Below are positions 1-9,028 of a stretch of 64,000 nt of DNA, piece by piece; the stretch's first letter is position 1; each line of letters starts with the position of its first letter. The stretch comes from an uncultured Alphaproteobacteria bacterium. GTDB taxonomy: Bacteria > Pseudomonadota > Alphaproteobacteria > Micropepsales > Micropepsaceae. The stretch spans positions 1-64,000 of the forward strand of contig CADECX010000004.1 of the NCBI GenBank assembly GCA_902825865.1. The letters run 5' to 3'. A program made the translations under genes and the position numbers. Under the pieces are notes generated by a model. That model searched no databases, was not told where the DNA came from, and saw only the letters and a program-made list of their open reading frames with translations.

Positions 1-906
1 CCCGCCCCGGCCTTCGCCCGCGCCATGACGGCGCGCCCCATTGCCGAGCATGCCGATGCCGCCAACCGCCAGCATTATGAGCTGCCGCCGGAATTCTTCG
101 CCTTGTTCCTGGGCCCCCACCGCAAATATTCCAGCTGCCTTTATCCCACGGGGCGGGAAAGCCTGAGCGAGGGCGAGACCATCGCCCTGGCCGAAACCGT
201 GGCCCATGCGGGACTGGCCGACGGACAGGAGATACTCGAACTGGGCTGCGGCTGGGGCTCGCTGTCCTTGTACATGGCTGAGAAGTTTCCCGGCGCCCGC
301 ATTACCTCGGTGTCCAATTCCGCGCCCCAGCGCCTCTATATCGAGGCCGAGGCGCGCTTGCGCGGACTGACCAATCTTACCGTCATCACCGCCGACATGA
401 ACGACTTCACCGCCAGCACGCAGTTCGACCGTGTGGTGTCGGTGGAGATGTTCGAGCATATGGCCAACTGGCACGCGCTTCTTTCGCGCACCCGTACCTG
501 GCTGAAGCCCGAGGGGCGGCTGTTCCTGCACATCTTCACCCACCGCCACCGGCCAGCCACCTACGACTGGCGCGATCCGGAAGACTGGATGGGCCAGCAT
601 TTCTTCACCGGCGGCATCATGCCGACGGTGGGCTTGATCCGGCAATTTTCCGACCTCTTCACCGTCGAAGAGGAATGGCGCTGGAGCGGTACCCATTACC
701 AACGCACGGCCTTGCAGTGGCTGAAACTGTTCGACACAAACCGGGCCCGGATCGACCCCATTCTGGAACGGGCCTATGGCGCACAAGCCGGCATTTGGCG
801 GCGACGCTGGCGCATGTTCTTTCTGGCCACCGCCGAAAGCTTCGGCTTCAACAATGGCGGGTCCTGGGGGGTAAACCACTATCGGCTGAGGCCCGCCCTG
901 ACGTAA
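1..906 (+). CDS. Cyclopropane-fatty-acyl-phospholipid synthase-like SAM methyltransferase (5' end outside window)
   Basis: This is a class I S-adenosylmethionine methyltransferase of the CFA synthase / coclaurine N-methyltransferase-like group (COG2230 type). Counting from the first in-window ATG at 25, the AdoMet loop LELGCGWGS lies at residues 71-79 and the family motif EMFEHM at 141-146. The frame stays open to base 1, and the residues before that ATG (PAFARAM) continue smoothly into the AANxQHYE region that lies well inside homologues as I recall them. The true start is therefore probably upstream and the gene is partial. It ends 8 bases before the next gene on the same strand, so the two may be co-transcribed. 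The substrate (lipid or small molecule) cannot be read from sequence. Confidence 0.8.
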   Translation, partial: PAPAFARAMTARPIAEHADAANRQHYELPPEFFALFLGPHRKYSSCLYPTGRESLSEGETIALAETVAHAGLADGQEILELGCGWGSLSLYMAEKFPGARITSVSNSAPQRLYIEAEARLRGLTNLTVITADMNDFTASTQFDRVVSVEMFEHMANWHALLSRTRTWLKPEGRLFLHIFTHRHRPATYDWRDPEDWMGQHFFTGGIMPTVGLIRQFSDLFTVEEEWRWSGTHYQRTALQWLKLFDTNRARIDPILERAYGAQAGIWRRRWRMFFLATAESFGFNNGGSWGVNHYRLRPALT

Positions 907-914
907 AAGGGCGC

Positions 915-2165
915 ATGCAACCGGATCTGCCGTCAAAATTGTTGAACTTTGCCACGCAGTCGCTGGCCGCCGGCCAGCTTGCCGCCGCTGAAATCACGTG
1001 CCGCGAACTGCTCGACCTGTCGCCGGGCGATGCCGCGCTGCTTCATCTGCTGGGCTATATCGCGGCCCAGGTGGGTGAGCGCGATGCGGCCATCGTCTAT
1101 TTCCAGGCGGCGCTGGCGTCAGAACCCGGCAATGAACAGATCAGGCAAAATCTCCTGGCGGTTCAGCGCATGCCGCCGCCCGCGCCGCCGCGCGGCGAAC
1201 GCTATCTGGTGATCAAGGGCTGGGGATTCGGTTTCTGGGCCGACATGGCGCATGTCGTCGGCTCGCTGCTGCTGGCCGAAATCACGGGGCGCATTCCCCT
1301 GGTCTATTGGGGACCGGAAAGCCTGTTCAGCGACAAATCGGGGCACAACGCCTTCAGCCATTATTTCGAGCCGGTCTCGAGCGCCTCGCTGGAGCAGCTT
1401 GCCGGCGCGCCGAATGTCAGTTTCTTTCCGCCGCGCTGGCATGCCGACAATCTGACCCAGAGCGGGGTGTCCAAATGGGACGGCAAGGGTTCCCGCGCCG
1501 GGGCGGTGTTCTTCCTCAATCGGCCGGAAACCATCGCCGTCAGCGATTTCAATATCGGCGTGGTCCATGTCATGCCCTGGATTCCGGCGCATCACGCCCT
1601 TTACGGCAAATCGCTGGAAGAAATTCACCAAATCCTGACGGAAAAATATCTGCGGCCGCGCCCGGATATCGCGGCGGCCTGTGACGCCTTTTATGGAACG
1701 CATCTGGCGGGCGCGCCCTTTGTCGCGGTTCATTTGCGCGGTTCGGACAAGGCCATCGAGGACCCCGAACTGGACGCCACCAACCGCGAACTTCTGGCGG
1801 CGCTGGAGACGGTGGATTCCTCCTGGCGGATCCTCCTGATGACCGATGATGCAGGGTGCCTGGCGCGGATGAGAAACACCTATGGATCGCGGATCATCGC
1901 CATCGATTGCCAGCGCACCGACACGGACCAGGGCGTGCACTATCTGCCGACGGTGGATCCGGTGCGGGCCGGACGGGAAATCATGATCGACACCTATCTG
2001 GGTCTGCGCGCCGATCGTTTCATCGGCAACGCCCGCTCCAACGTATCGGCCATGATCGCGGCGATGAAGAACTGGCCGCCCGGCTCCTTGACCTTGATCG
2101 GCCGCTCCATACTCTATGAGCGCAATCTGCACATCTATCAGATTCCGACTTTTGCCGGAGCCTGA
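915..2165 (+). CDS. TPR protein with NodZ/FUT8-like glycosyltransferase domain
   Basis: The protein has 416 residues. Residues about 10-75 form helical TPR-like repeats. A linker rich in Pro and Arg follows at 86-95. From about residue 98 on it resembles the GT-B fucosyltransferase superfamily (NodZ, FUT8, POFUT). The VHLRGSDK stretch (272-279) matches the HxRxxD donor-binding motif, and GNARSNVSAM (371-380) matches the late SN motif. ATG 915 was chosen because the longer frame from 675 overlaps the methyltransferase. The product would transfer a sugar, perhaps to a protein or envelope glycan; donor and acceptor are unknown. Its stop codon lies inside the left arm of the inverted-repeat element at 2158-2427. 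Confidence 0.7.
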   Translation: MQPDLPSKLLNFATQSLAAGQLAAAEITCRELLDLSPGDAALLHLLGYIAAQVGERDAAIVYFQAALASEPGNEQIRQNLLAVQRMPPPAPPRGERYLVIKGWGFGFWADMAHVVGSLLLAEITGRIPLVYWGPESLFSDKSGHNAFSHYFEPVSSASLEQLAGAPNVSFFPPRWHADNLTQSGVSKWDGKGSRAGAVFFLNRPETIAVSDFNIGVVHVMPWIPAHHALYGKSLEEIHQILTEKYLRPRPDIAAACDAFYGTHLAGAPFVAVHLRGSDKAIEDPELDATNRELLAALETVDSSWRILLMTDDAGCLARMRNTYGSRIIAIDCQRTDTDQGVHYLPTVDPVRAGREIMIDTYLGLRADRFIGNARSNVSAMIAAMKNWPPGSLTLIGRSILYERNLHIYQIPTFAGA

Positions 2166-2427
2166 TTTTCCCCCCTGAAAGCAGCCGGCGTTGCCGTCCG
2201 GCGCGGCGATCCGCCAGGAGCAAGGCGAAGGGCGATGCAGTGTCCATCGGTCGAGCCTTGCGACACCGCGGGCGCCCGCCGGACGGCAACCCGAAGGGCC
2301 GCGGTCTTTTGCGCCGTGGGTTCGTCGAAGGGCTCGTCCGTATTGCCCGATACGAACTTCGCCCTTCTCCTGCCCACGTCACAAAATCCCTGCGGCGCAG
2401 GCGCTTTCAGGGGGGAAAATCAGGCTC
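2158..2427. repeat. 270-bp element with perfect 25-bp terminal inverted repeats
   Basis: Bases 2158-2182 and 2403-2427 are perfect reverse complements. Inside, 2191-2203 pairs perfectly with 2277-2289, and about 2213-2232 pairs imperfectly with about 2357-2374, so the whole element can fold into a nested structure. It fills the gap between two convergent genes. The left arm contains the TGA of the TPR glycosyltransferase and the right arm reaches the first base of the FKBP gene's stop. No credible gene lies inside. It looks like a MITE-like or bidirectional-terminator element; no target-site duplication was identified. Confidence 0.75.
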
Positions 2428-2975
2428 TAGGGGCGGATGGTGAGCGCCGCGCCGCTCTCGCGGCCATTGCTCCAGACAGAAAAGGGATTTTCGCTCATCA
2501 CTTGCCCGGGCTTGGGCGGGGCGACCGAAACCAAAGTCAGGTCCATCACCAGGGTCTGGTTGGGCCCAATCACACCGTTCAACGCCCCGCCTCCGCCAAA
2601 GGCAAGATTGGCCGGGATCGCGAGTTGCCAGCGATCCCCGGCATGCATCAGCGGCAGCGCCTCGGCCAGGCCTGCCAAAGCGACGCTGCTGGTCACCAGC
2701 GTGGCCGGCAGCGCGGGGTTTGTGCCATCGACCAAAGTGCCGTTGATCAAGCGCATGGCATAGGCCAGCCGGATCACGTCATTGCCGGCGGGGCGCTTGC
2801 CGGTGCCGCTGCGCAACACGCGATACTGCAATCCGCTGGGGCGGCTTATCGTACCGGGCTTGGCGGCATTGGCGGCCAGAAAAGCCGCATTGGCGGCGGG
2901 GCTCAGCGCATCCTCCGCCGCTGCTGCGGCAAGCGGCAGCAACAACACAAATGCAACCGAAAGGATTCGGATCAT
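2427..2975 (-). CDS. FKBP-type peptidyl-prolyl isomerase, exported
   Basis: This is a 182-residue protein with an N-terminal hydrophobic signal sequence (about 1-19, Ala-rich cleavage region) followed by one FKBP domain at about 45-150. Recognisable family segments are [13 protein letters not shown] and the AxxxLAFGGGG loop near the end of the domain. It would catalyse proline cis-trans isomerisation during folding in the periplasm, like Mip/FkpA-type enzymes. Several aromatic active-site positions are not typical, so activity may be weak. Its ATG overlaps the stop of the upstream hydrolase by four bases (ATGA), which suggests translational coupling. Confidence 0.85.
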   Translation of the reverse strand: MIRILSVAFVLLLPLAAAAAEDALSPAANAAFLAANAAKPGTISRPSGLQYRVLRSGTGKRPAGNDVIRLAYAMRLINGTLVDGTNPALPATLVTSSVALAGLAEALPLMHAGDRWQLAIPANLAFGGGGALNGVIGPNQTLVMDLTLVSVAPPKPGQVMSENPFSVWSNGRESGAALTIRP

Positions 2976-3796
2976 TCTTTGATAAAGGCCAAAAGGTCGG
3001 CGTTGATGGTTTCAGCTTCGGTGGCGGGCATGCCGTGCGGAAAGCCATTATAGGTTTTCAGAATGCCGTTCTTCAATAGCTTTGCCGATTGCGGCGCAGA
3101 GTCGGCATAGGGCACGATCTGGTCGTCATCGCCATGCATCACCAGGACCGGCACCGAGATTTTTTTGAGGTCCTCGGTAAAGTCGGTCTGGGAAAAGGCG
3201 ACGATTCCGTCGTAATGCGCCTTGGCGCCGCCCATCATGCCCTGGCGCCACCAGTTCCAGATCAACCCTTGCGAAACCTTCGCGCCCGGCCGGTTGAAAC
3301 CATAGAAAGGTCCCGCCGGCAGATCGTAGTAGAATTGCGCGCGGTTGGCGGCCAATTGCGCCTGCAATCCGTCAAACACTTCCTTGGGCAGGCCGCCGGG
3401 ATTGGCCGCCGTCTTCACCATCAAGGGAGGTACCGCGCTGAGGATCGCGGCCTTTGCCACCCGGCTTTCGCCATGCCGGGCGATATAGTGCACGACTTCG
3501 CCGCCGCCGGTGGAGTGGCCGACATGCACCGCGCCTTTCAAGTCGAGATGCGCGGTCAGCGCCGCCAGATCGTCGGCATAATGGTCCATGTCATGCCCAT
3601 CGCCGGTCTGGCTGGAGCGGCCATGACCGCGCCGGTCATGGGCGATGACGCGAAAACCCTCGGCCTGGAAAAACAGCATCTGCGCATCCCAGTCGTCGGC
3701 GGACAGCGGCCAGCCGTGCGAAAACACGATGGGCTGGCCCGAACCCCAATCCTTGTAAAAGATTTCCGTCCCGTCCTTGGTGGTGATGGTGGGCAT
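2972..3796 (-). CDS. Alpha/beta hydrolase, non-haem chloroperoxidase type
   Basis: The 274-residue protein matches the non-haem chloroperoxidase / esterase group. It has the oxyanion segment [11 protein letters not shown], the nucleophile elbow GHSTGGG with catalytic Ser, an Asp in [11 protein letters not shown] and a late His in [11 protein letters not shown] 3796 is preferred over the longer frame because it has a good Shine-Dalgarno (AAGGAG) eight bases upstream and starts at the family-typical [18 protein letters not shown]. It is probably a cytoplasmic esterase or perhydrolase; the natural substrate is unknown. It is the first gene of a two-gene unit with the FKBP isomerase. Confidence 0.88.
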   Translation of the reverse strand: MPTITTKDGTEIFYKDWGSGQPIVFSHGWPLSADDWDAQMLFFQAEGFRVIAHDRRGHGRSSQTGDGHDMDHYADDLAALTAHLDLKGAVHVGHSTGGGEVVHYIARHGESRVAKAAILSAVPPLMVKTAANPGGLPKEVFDGLQAQLAANRAQFYYDLPAGPFYGFNRPGAKVSQGLIWNWWRQGMMGGAKAHYDGIVAFSQTDFTEDLKKISVPVLVMHGDDDQIVPYADSAPQSAKLLKNGILKTYNGFPHGMPATEAETINADLLAFIKE

Positions 3797-3930
3797 GAGA
3801 AAATCTCCTTTGGATTGTGGAAGTCTGGACCGGTTATGTGACCGTCTTTGCGGCGTCGCGGTCAATATGGGCTTGGGTTTTTCGTGTAAATCGTCATCAT
3901 GGCCCCAATAAGACATGTCAGGGGCGGACC

Positions 3931-4878
3931 ATGCGCAAATCCATCGCTATCCTTATTGCCGCTTTTTTCATCGCTTGCGGTAGCGCTCAAGGGGCGGAAA
4001 AAATCATCATCGACGCCGATCTCGGTGACGATATCGACGATGCCTTCGCCATCGGTCTGGCGCTGTCCAGCCCCGAATTCGAGATACTGGGGTTTTCCGC
4101 CGCGTTCGGCGACACACCTGCCCGGGCGAAAATGTTCGACCGCATGCTGGGCGAATTGGGGCGTGGCGACATCCCCGTCGCCATGGGAACGCCCGCCAAC
4201 GTCAATCTCCAAGCCTTTACGCAGCGCCGCTATGCCGAAGGCGGACCCGCCGCGCGCACCACCCATCCCCATTCGGTGGATTTCGTTCTGGAACAGGCGC
4301 GCAAATATCCCGGCGAAATAACCCTGGTGGCGGTGGGCCCGCTGCCCAATGTCGGCGCGATGATCGACAAGGACCTGGCCGGCTTTCGCAAGCTCAAACG
4401 GGTGGTGATCATGGGCGGCAATGTCCGCACCCTGCTGGACCCTTATGGCATAGCGGCGCCGATCGCGCCGCATCCGGAATGGAATCTCAAGAACGACATC
4501 GCCTCGGCAAAGAAACTGTTTGAGGCCGGCGTGCCGCTGGTGGTCATGCCGCTGGATTCCACCGCCAATCTCAAAATGCACGAAGTGGCGCGCACCGCCC
4601 TTTTCTCTCACGGCAGCATGCTGACCAATATCCTGGCCGGTCTGTACTATCAGTGGAGCGCCTATACCCGCTCGCCCACGCCCATTATGTACGACCCCAT
4701 GACCCTGGCCTGGCTGCTGGAGCCTTCCCTTTGCCCGCTGACACCGATGCATATCAGCATAGATGATGCGGGAAATACCAAGGAAACGCCGGGCGCGCCC
4801 AACGCCCAGGTCTGCCTGCATTCCGAAGCCGACGATTTCCTGCGTTTCTTTGTGAAAAAACTCACGGCGCGGCGATGA
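3931..4878 (+). CDS. Inosine-uridine preferring nucleoside hydrolase, exported
   Basis: The 315-residue protein starts at ATG 3931 with a signal peptide (about 1-21) and then the nucleoside hydrolase calcium-binding motif, here [13 protein letters not shown]. The canonical form is DxDxGxDD, so this protein has a slightly longer spacing. Later family segments include [12 protein letters not shown] and VVIMGGNV. It should cleave the N-glycosidic bond of ribonucleosides, here outside the cytoplasm, for nucleoside salvage. A downstream CNT nucleoside transporter at 17161-18411 could take up products. It overlaps the next gene by ATGA at 4875-4878. Confidence 0.87.
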   Translation: MRKSIAILIAAFFIACGSAQGAEKIIIDADLGDDIDDAFAIGLALSSPEFEILGFSAAFGDTPARAKMFDRMLGELGRGDIPVAMGTPANVNLQAFTQRRYAEGGPAARTTHPHSVDFVLEQARKYPGEITLVAVGPLPNVGAMIDKDLAGFRKLKRVVIMGGNVRTLLDPYGIAAPIAPHPEWNLKNDIASAKKLFEAGVPLVVMPLDSTANLKMHEVARTALFSHGSMLTNILAGLYYQWSAYTRSPTPIMYDPMTLAWLLEPSLCPLTPMHISIDDAGNTKETPGAPNAQVCLHSEADDFLRFFVKKLTARR

Positions 4879-6800
4879 ATCCCGAGCAGCTATACGACGC
4901 GGCGCGGTCGGCCCAGCAAAGCGGCAACCTGATGGAGGCGGCGCGGCTGTACCGCGAGATCCTGGGCAAGTTCGCGTCGCCGGAGGTGATGGTCAACTAC
5001 GCCAATGTGCTGGCCAGACTGGGCCGTCCTGCCGAGGCCCTGGCGCAGTATGACCGGGCGGTGAAACAGAAGCCCGATCTCTTCGAGGCGCTGTACAATC
5101 GCGGCAATCTGCACCTGGAGAGTCTTCGCCTGGCGGATGCGCTGGCGGATTTCGACCGGACATTGCTGGTGCGTCCCGACGTGCCGGCGGTGTGGAACAA
5201 TCGCGGCAGCGCGCTGCGCGGTCTGCACCGGCATGCGGACGCACTGGTGAGCTATGAACGGGCGGTCGCGCTGGCGCCCAACCATATCAACGCAATGACC
5301 AACCGCGCCATCGCCCTGTTCGACCTGGGACGGCTGGATCAGGCGCTCACCGCCGCCGATGCCGTGCTGGCGATCGAGGCCGATTTCGCCGAAGCCTTGC
5401 TCATCAAGGCGCATGTGTTGCGCGATCTCAAGCGTCCGGCACAGGCCCAAGCCTGTTTCGAGCGCATTCTTCAGGTCATGCCGGATCACCGGCTGGCGCT
5501 GAACGGCCTGGCGCACATGACGGCAACCCTGTGCGACTGGGATCAGATGGCGGCGCTGGCGCCGCGCCTGGCAAGCGACATTGCGAGCGGCCGTTCGTTG
5601 ATCCAGCCCTTTGTGATGATGACTTATACCGAAGATGCGGCGTTGCTGCGGCGCTGCGCCGAAACTTACGTCCATCATGTCGCACCGCGCCAGACACCCT
5701 TGTCCGGCGGCACACCCTATCGCCATGACCGCATTCGCCTGGCCTATCTGTCGGCGGATTTTCACCAGCATCCCACCGCCCAGCTGATGGCCGAATTGTT
5801 TGAGCGCCATGACCGCAGCCGCTTTGAGGTCAGCGCCTTAGCCTTCGGCCCCGACGACAACAGCGCAATGCGCAAACGCATGGTGGCGGCCTTCGATACA
5901 TTCGAGGATGTGCGCGGCTTGAGCGATCTGGAGCTCGCCAAACTTTTGCGAAAGCGTGAAATCGATATTGCGGTGGACTTAAATGGCCACACCCATGACG
6001 CGCGGCCAGGCATTTTCAGCCATCATCCCGCGCCGGTGCAGGTGAACTATCTGGTCTATCCCGGCACCACCGGCGCAAATTTCATGGATTATGTGCTGGC
6101 TGACCGCATTGTGCTGCCGCTGGATCAGCAGCCCCATTTCAGCGAAAAGATCGTCCATCTGCCGGGCTGCTATCAGGCCAATGACGCAACCCGTGTCCTG
6201 CCGCCGGCGCCATCGCGGGCCGAGGCCGGCCTGCCGCCCGATGCCTTGGTCTTTTGTTGTTTCAACAACAGCTGGAAAATCACCGCACCGCTGTTCGACA
6301 TCTGGATGCGGCTGCTGCAACAGATGTCCGGCAGCGTGCTGTGGCTGCTGGACTCACCGGCAGCGGACAATCTGTGCGCCCATGCCAAGGCGCGCGGGGT
6401 GGACGCGAACCGGCTGATATTCGCGCCCAGAGCCGAGCCGGATGCGCATCTGGCCCGGCACCGGCTGGCCGACCTTTTCCTGGATACCCTGCCCTACAAT
6501 GCCCACACCACGTGCAGCGACGCGCTTTGGGCGGGACTGCCGGTGATCACCTGTTACGGCAAGGCTTTTCACGGCCGGGTCGCCGCCAGCCTGCTGAAGG
6601 CGATCGACATGCCGGAGCTGGTGACCACGCGCCTGGAAGATTATGAAGCCCTGGCGCTGGAGATGGCGAAGAATCCCGCTCTGCTGAAAGCCACGCGCGA
6701 CAAGCTGATCCGCAACCGCAGCACCACCGCGCTGTATGACAGCGCGGCCTTTTGCAAAGGCATCGAAGCCGCCTATGAAGCGATGGTCAAAGCGCTTTAG
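4875..6800 (+). CDS. TPR protein with SPINDLY/O-GlcNAc transferase-like catalytic domain (GT41)
   Basis: The protein has 641 residues. About 1-205 is a run of TPR repeats with the usual YNRGN and WNNRGSALR helices. The catalytic region of the bacterial OGT/SPINDLY family follows, with LAYLSADFHQHPTA near 290, DLNGHTHDARPG, PVQVNYLVYPGTTG near 386 and the nucleotide-binding LDTLPYNAHTTCSDALWAG near 540. It would transfer GlcNAc or fucose from a nucleotide sugar to protein Ser/Thr in the cytoplasm. Flagellin or other surface proteins are possible acceptors in bacteria, but none is encoded nearby. It is coupled to the nucleoside hydrolase and its 3' end overlaps the convergent amidohydrolase by 14 bases. 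Confidence 0.88.
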   Translation: MNPEQLYDAARSAQQSGNLMEAARLYREILGKFASPEVMVNYANVLARLGRPAEALAQYDRAVKQKPDLFEALYNRGNLHLESLRLADALADFDRTLLVRPDVPAVWNNRGSALRGLHRHADALVSYERAVALAPNHINAMTNRAIALFDLGRLDQALTAADAVLAIEADFAEALLIKAHVLRDLKRPAQAQACFERILQVMPDHRLALNGLAHMTATLCDWDQMAALAPRLASDIASGRSLIQPFVMMTYTEDAALLRRCAETYVHHVAPRQTPLSGGTPYRHDRIRLAYLSADFHQHPTAQLMAELFERHDRSRFEVSALAFGPDDNSAMRKRMVAAFDTFEDVRGLSDLELAKLLRKREIDIAVDLNGHTHDARPGIFSHHPAPVQVNYLVYPGTTGANFMDYVLADRIVLPLDQQPHFSEKIVHLPGCYQANDATRVLPPAPSRAEAGLPPDALVFCCFNNSWKITAPLFDIWMRLLQQMSGSVLWLLDSPAADNLCAHAKARGVDANRLIFAPRAEPDAHLARHRLADLFLDTLPYNAHTTCSDALWAGLPVITCYGKAFHGRVAASLLKAIDMPELVTTRLEDYEALALEMAKNPALLKATRDKLIRNRSTTALYDSAAFCKGIEAAYEAMVKAL

Positions 6801-7710
6801 GGCGCTTTTTGGAGTCGAAGCCGTAAAAGCTTTCCGGATTATCCACCAGAACGCGATGGCGCAGCCTGGCATCCGGCATCCAATGCGCCACCAGATTCAG
6901 CAAGGTCAAATCGTCGGGCATGGCCACCGGATTGAGCTTCTTGGTGGCGTCGGGATGCGGCCAGTCGCTGCCCCAGACACAGCGTTCCGGCGCCGCCTTG
7001 ATATAACCCATCGCCGCCTGGCTGGCGCCGGCATAGTTAGGCGCGGTGCCGCCGCCATAGAGATAGGCACCGGAGACTTTCACCCAGCCATGACCGCTGT
7101 CCAGCAGCTTGCGCACGGTATTGTATTGCGGCTGTCCCACGGTCGTCGCCCGCCCCAGATGATCGATGATCACCGGCACCGGCAGGCTGAGCAGCAACGA
7201 CTCCATCTGCACCAGCTGTTCCGGCGGCATGTTGCACTGGATGTGCCAGCCCAGCTTGGCGATGCGTTTGGCCAGCGGCATGACCTCTTCGGCGCTGACC
7301 GGATTGCCCAAGCCAAACTGGATGCGCGCGCCACGGATGCCGCCGGCATGCAGGCGCTTCAGTTCAGCATCACTGATGCTGGCATTGACGACACAGACGC
7401 CCCGCGCATTGCCGCCCATCTGCGCGATGGCATCGAGTGTACAGCTATTGTCGGTGCCATAGGTCGACGGCTGGACCACCACACAGCGGCTGGTGCCGAG
7501 TTTCTTCTGCAAGGCGCGGTAATCCGCCACCGTGGCGAGCGGCGGCTTCAGCACCGCGTTGGGCATATAAGCGAAACGCGAATCGTAGATGTGAAGATGG
7601 GAATCGCAGGCGCCATCCGGCACCGCGAAGGAGATTTTTGGGTCTTTGGCAATTGCGGGCGTAGCTGCCAGAGCCAGGCCTGTCCCGATCACATTGCGGC
7701 GATTGATCAT
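6787..7710 (-). CDS. Amidohydrolase_2 family protein, LigI-like, with Tat-type signal
   Basis: This 307-residue protein starts at ATG 7710, which overlaps the upstream TGA (ATGA). The N-terminus NRRNVIGTGLALAATPAIA resembles a twin-arginine signal. The mature part is a TIM-barrel metal hydrolase of the 2-pyrone-4,6-dicarboxylate lactonase type, with the CDSHLHIYD HxH segment, a VIIDHLGR strand and VWGSDWPHP carrying the late Asp. It probably hydrolyses a lactone or related ring-cleavage product. Partner context is the PQQ-type dehydrogenase directly upstream. An exported location for such an enzyme is unusual but shared by its neighbours. Confidence 0.82.
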   Translation of the reverse strand: MINRRNVIGTGLALAATPAIAKDPKISFAVPDGACDSHLHIYDSRFAYMPNAVLKPPLATVADYRALQKKLGTSRCVVVQPSTYGTDNSCTLDAIAQMGGNARGVCVVNASISDAELKRLHAGGIRGARIQFGLGNPVSAEEVMPLAKRIAKLGWHIQCNMPPEQLVQMESLLLSLPVPVIIDHLGRATTVGQPQYNTVRKLLDSGHGWVKVSGAYLYGGGTAPNYAGASQAAMGYIKAAPERCVWGSDWPHPDATKKLNPVAMPDDLTLLNLVAHWMPDARLRHRVLVDNPESFYGFDSKKRPKAL

Positions 7711-8915
7711 TTCTTCCCCGTATAAGTGACTTTCCAAATGGTCTGGCCGACATCGTCGGCGACCAGCAGACTCCCGTCCTTGGCCACCGCCAGTCCCACC
7801 GGACGGCCCCAGACCTTGGGCGGGTTCTTGGACTTGCCGTCCCAGAAGCCGGTGAGGAAATTCTCATAGCCGCCGACAGGGCGGCCGTTCTTCATCCTGA
7901 TGCGAACCACCTTGTAGCCATGCGGCTCGCTGGTGTTCCAGGAACCGTGCAAGGAGACAAAGGCATCGCCCTTATATTCAGCGGGGAAATTGTCGCCGGT
8001 ATAAAAAGCCAGCCCGGTGGGGGCGCTATGCGCCGGAAACAGCACATCGGGAGGCAGCGCTTTCGCCACCATGTCGGGACGCTTGGCGCCGATATCCGGA
8101 TCGGGAATTTTGCCGGCATAGCTCCAGGGATAGCCGTAAAAAGCGCCCGGCTTTACATACGTGAAATAATCGGGCGGAAGATTGTCGCCCAGCCCGTCGC
8201 GTTCATTGACCGCGACGAACAGGTCACTGGTGCCGGGATTAAAGGCGATGCCCACCGGATTGCGGATGCCGGAGGCATACTCCACCAGCTTGCCGTCCTT
8301 GATCTGGAAGATTTTCGCGCCCGGCTGATGCTCCGAAACATTGTCATGGCTGCCCATCTCGACAAACATGGCGCCGTTGGGCGCGATGGCGAAATTGCGG
8401 GTGCCGTGCATGCCGGAATTGCGCAGGTTCGGCTCCCTGGTCACGCGCTCCAGTTTGCCGGCCTTGGTCGCGCCCGGCACATAGGGCGTGCGCCAGATCG
8501 CCATCTGGTCGCTGATATAGACATAACCGCCATGCACCGCGACGCCGGACGGATTGCGAAAACCATCGGCAAAGGTGAAGCGCTGGTCCGCCGCGCCGCT
8601 GTTTTTGGTGTCGCGCAGCAAGGTGATTTTGTTTTGCAGGCGCTCGGACAGGAATACATCGCCATTGGGCGCCACGGCGGGAAAACGGGCGAAATCCAGG
8701 CCGGTGGCATAGATGGAAAGCTTAAAGCCCTGGGGCGCCTCGGGCATTACGCCTGCGGGACGCGGGATCACCTCATTCTTGTTGGCGACCGGCGGGGTAA
8801 CATAGGGCTTGGGCAAATCCGACGGCTTGAGCAGGAATTTCTGACCGGGACGGTCTTGGGCCGCCGCCGCCAGAGGCAAAAGCGCCAGTAGAAAAACTGT
8901 CATACTGCGTTTCAT
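7707..8915 (-). CDS. PQQ-dependent sugar dehydrogenase / L-sorbosone dehydrogenase-like beta-propeller
   Basis: The 402-residue protein has a clear signal peptide (about 1-19) followed by a six-bladed propeller of the soluble glucose/sorbosone dehydrogenase type. Family cues are GLDFARFPAVAPNGDVFLSER, GFRNPSGVAVHGGYVYISD, ASGIRNPVGIAFNPGT and HSAPTGLAFYTG. It likely oxidises a sugar or aldehyde in the periplasm with PQQ as cofactor; no PQQ biosynthesis genes are in the window. It forms a translationally coupled pair with the LigI-like hydrolase, a possible oxidase plus lactonase team. Confidence 0.85.
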   Translation of the reverse strand: MKRSMTVFLLALLPLAAAAQDRPGQKFLLKPSDLPKPYVTPPVANKNEVIPRPAGVMPEAPQGFKLSIYATGLDFARFPAVAPNGDVFLSERLQNKITLLRDTKNSGAADQRFTFADGFRNPSGVAVHGGYVYISDQMAIWRTPYVPGATKAGKLERVTREPNLRNSGMHGTRNFAIAPNGAMFVEMGSHDNVSEHQPGAKIFQIKDGKLVEYASGIRNPVGIAFNPGTSDLFVAVNERDGLGDNLPPDYFTYVKPGAFYGYPWSYAGKIPDPDIGAKRPDMVAKALPPDVLFPAHSAPTGLAFYTGDNFPAEYKGDAFVSLHGSWNTSEPHGYKVVRIRMKNGRPVGGYENFLTGFWDGKSKNPPKVWGRPVGLAVAKDGSLLVADDVGQTIWKVTYTGKK

Positions 8916-9028
8916 GCATTTCCCCGCAAGGCCCAGTTCTATCGTAGGCTGTTTATGGCCGGAATGATGGCGGGGTGCGGCCCCAAAAACAATGGTGCCG
9001 GCCCGGCTTACCGGCTAAAAGCGCGGCC

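Noticed and set aside
675..914. N-terminal extension of the TPR-fucosyltransferase-like gene to 675
   Set aside because: It would overlap the methyltransferase by more than 200 bases, its translated sequence resembles a shadow frame, and ATG 915 gives a sensible TPR start.
1119..2132. Long minus-strand frame of 337 codons
   Set aside because: It is antisense to a well-supported gene, is Arg/His/Gly rich and has no recognisable motif, as expected of shadow frames in GC-rich DNA.
2191..3053. Plus-strand frames across the inverted repeat and FKBP gene
   Set aside because: They run through a palindromic element and then antisense to a real gene, with Gln/Arg/Gly-rich nonsense composition.
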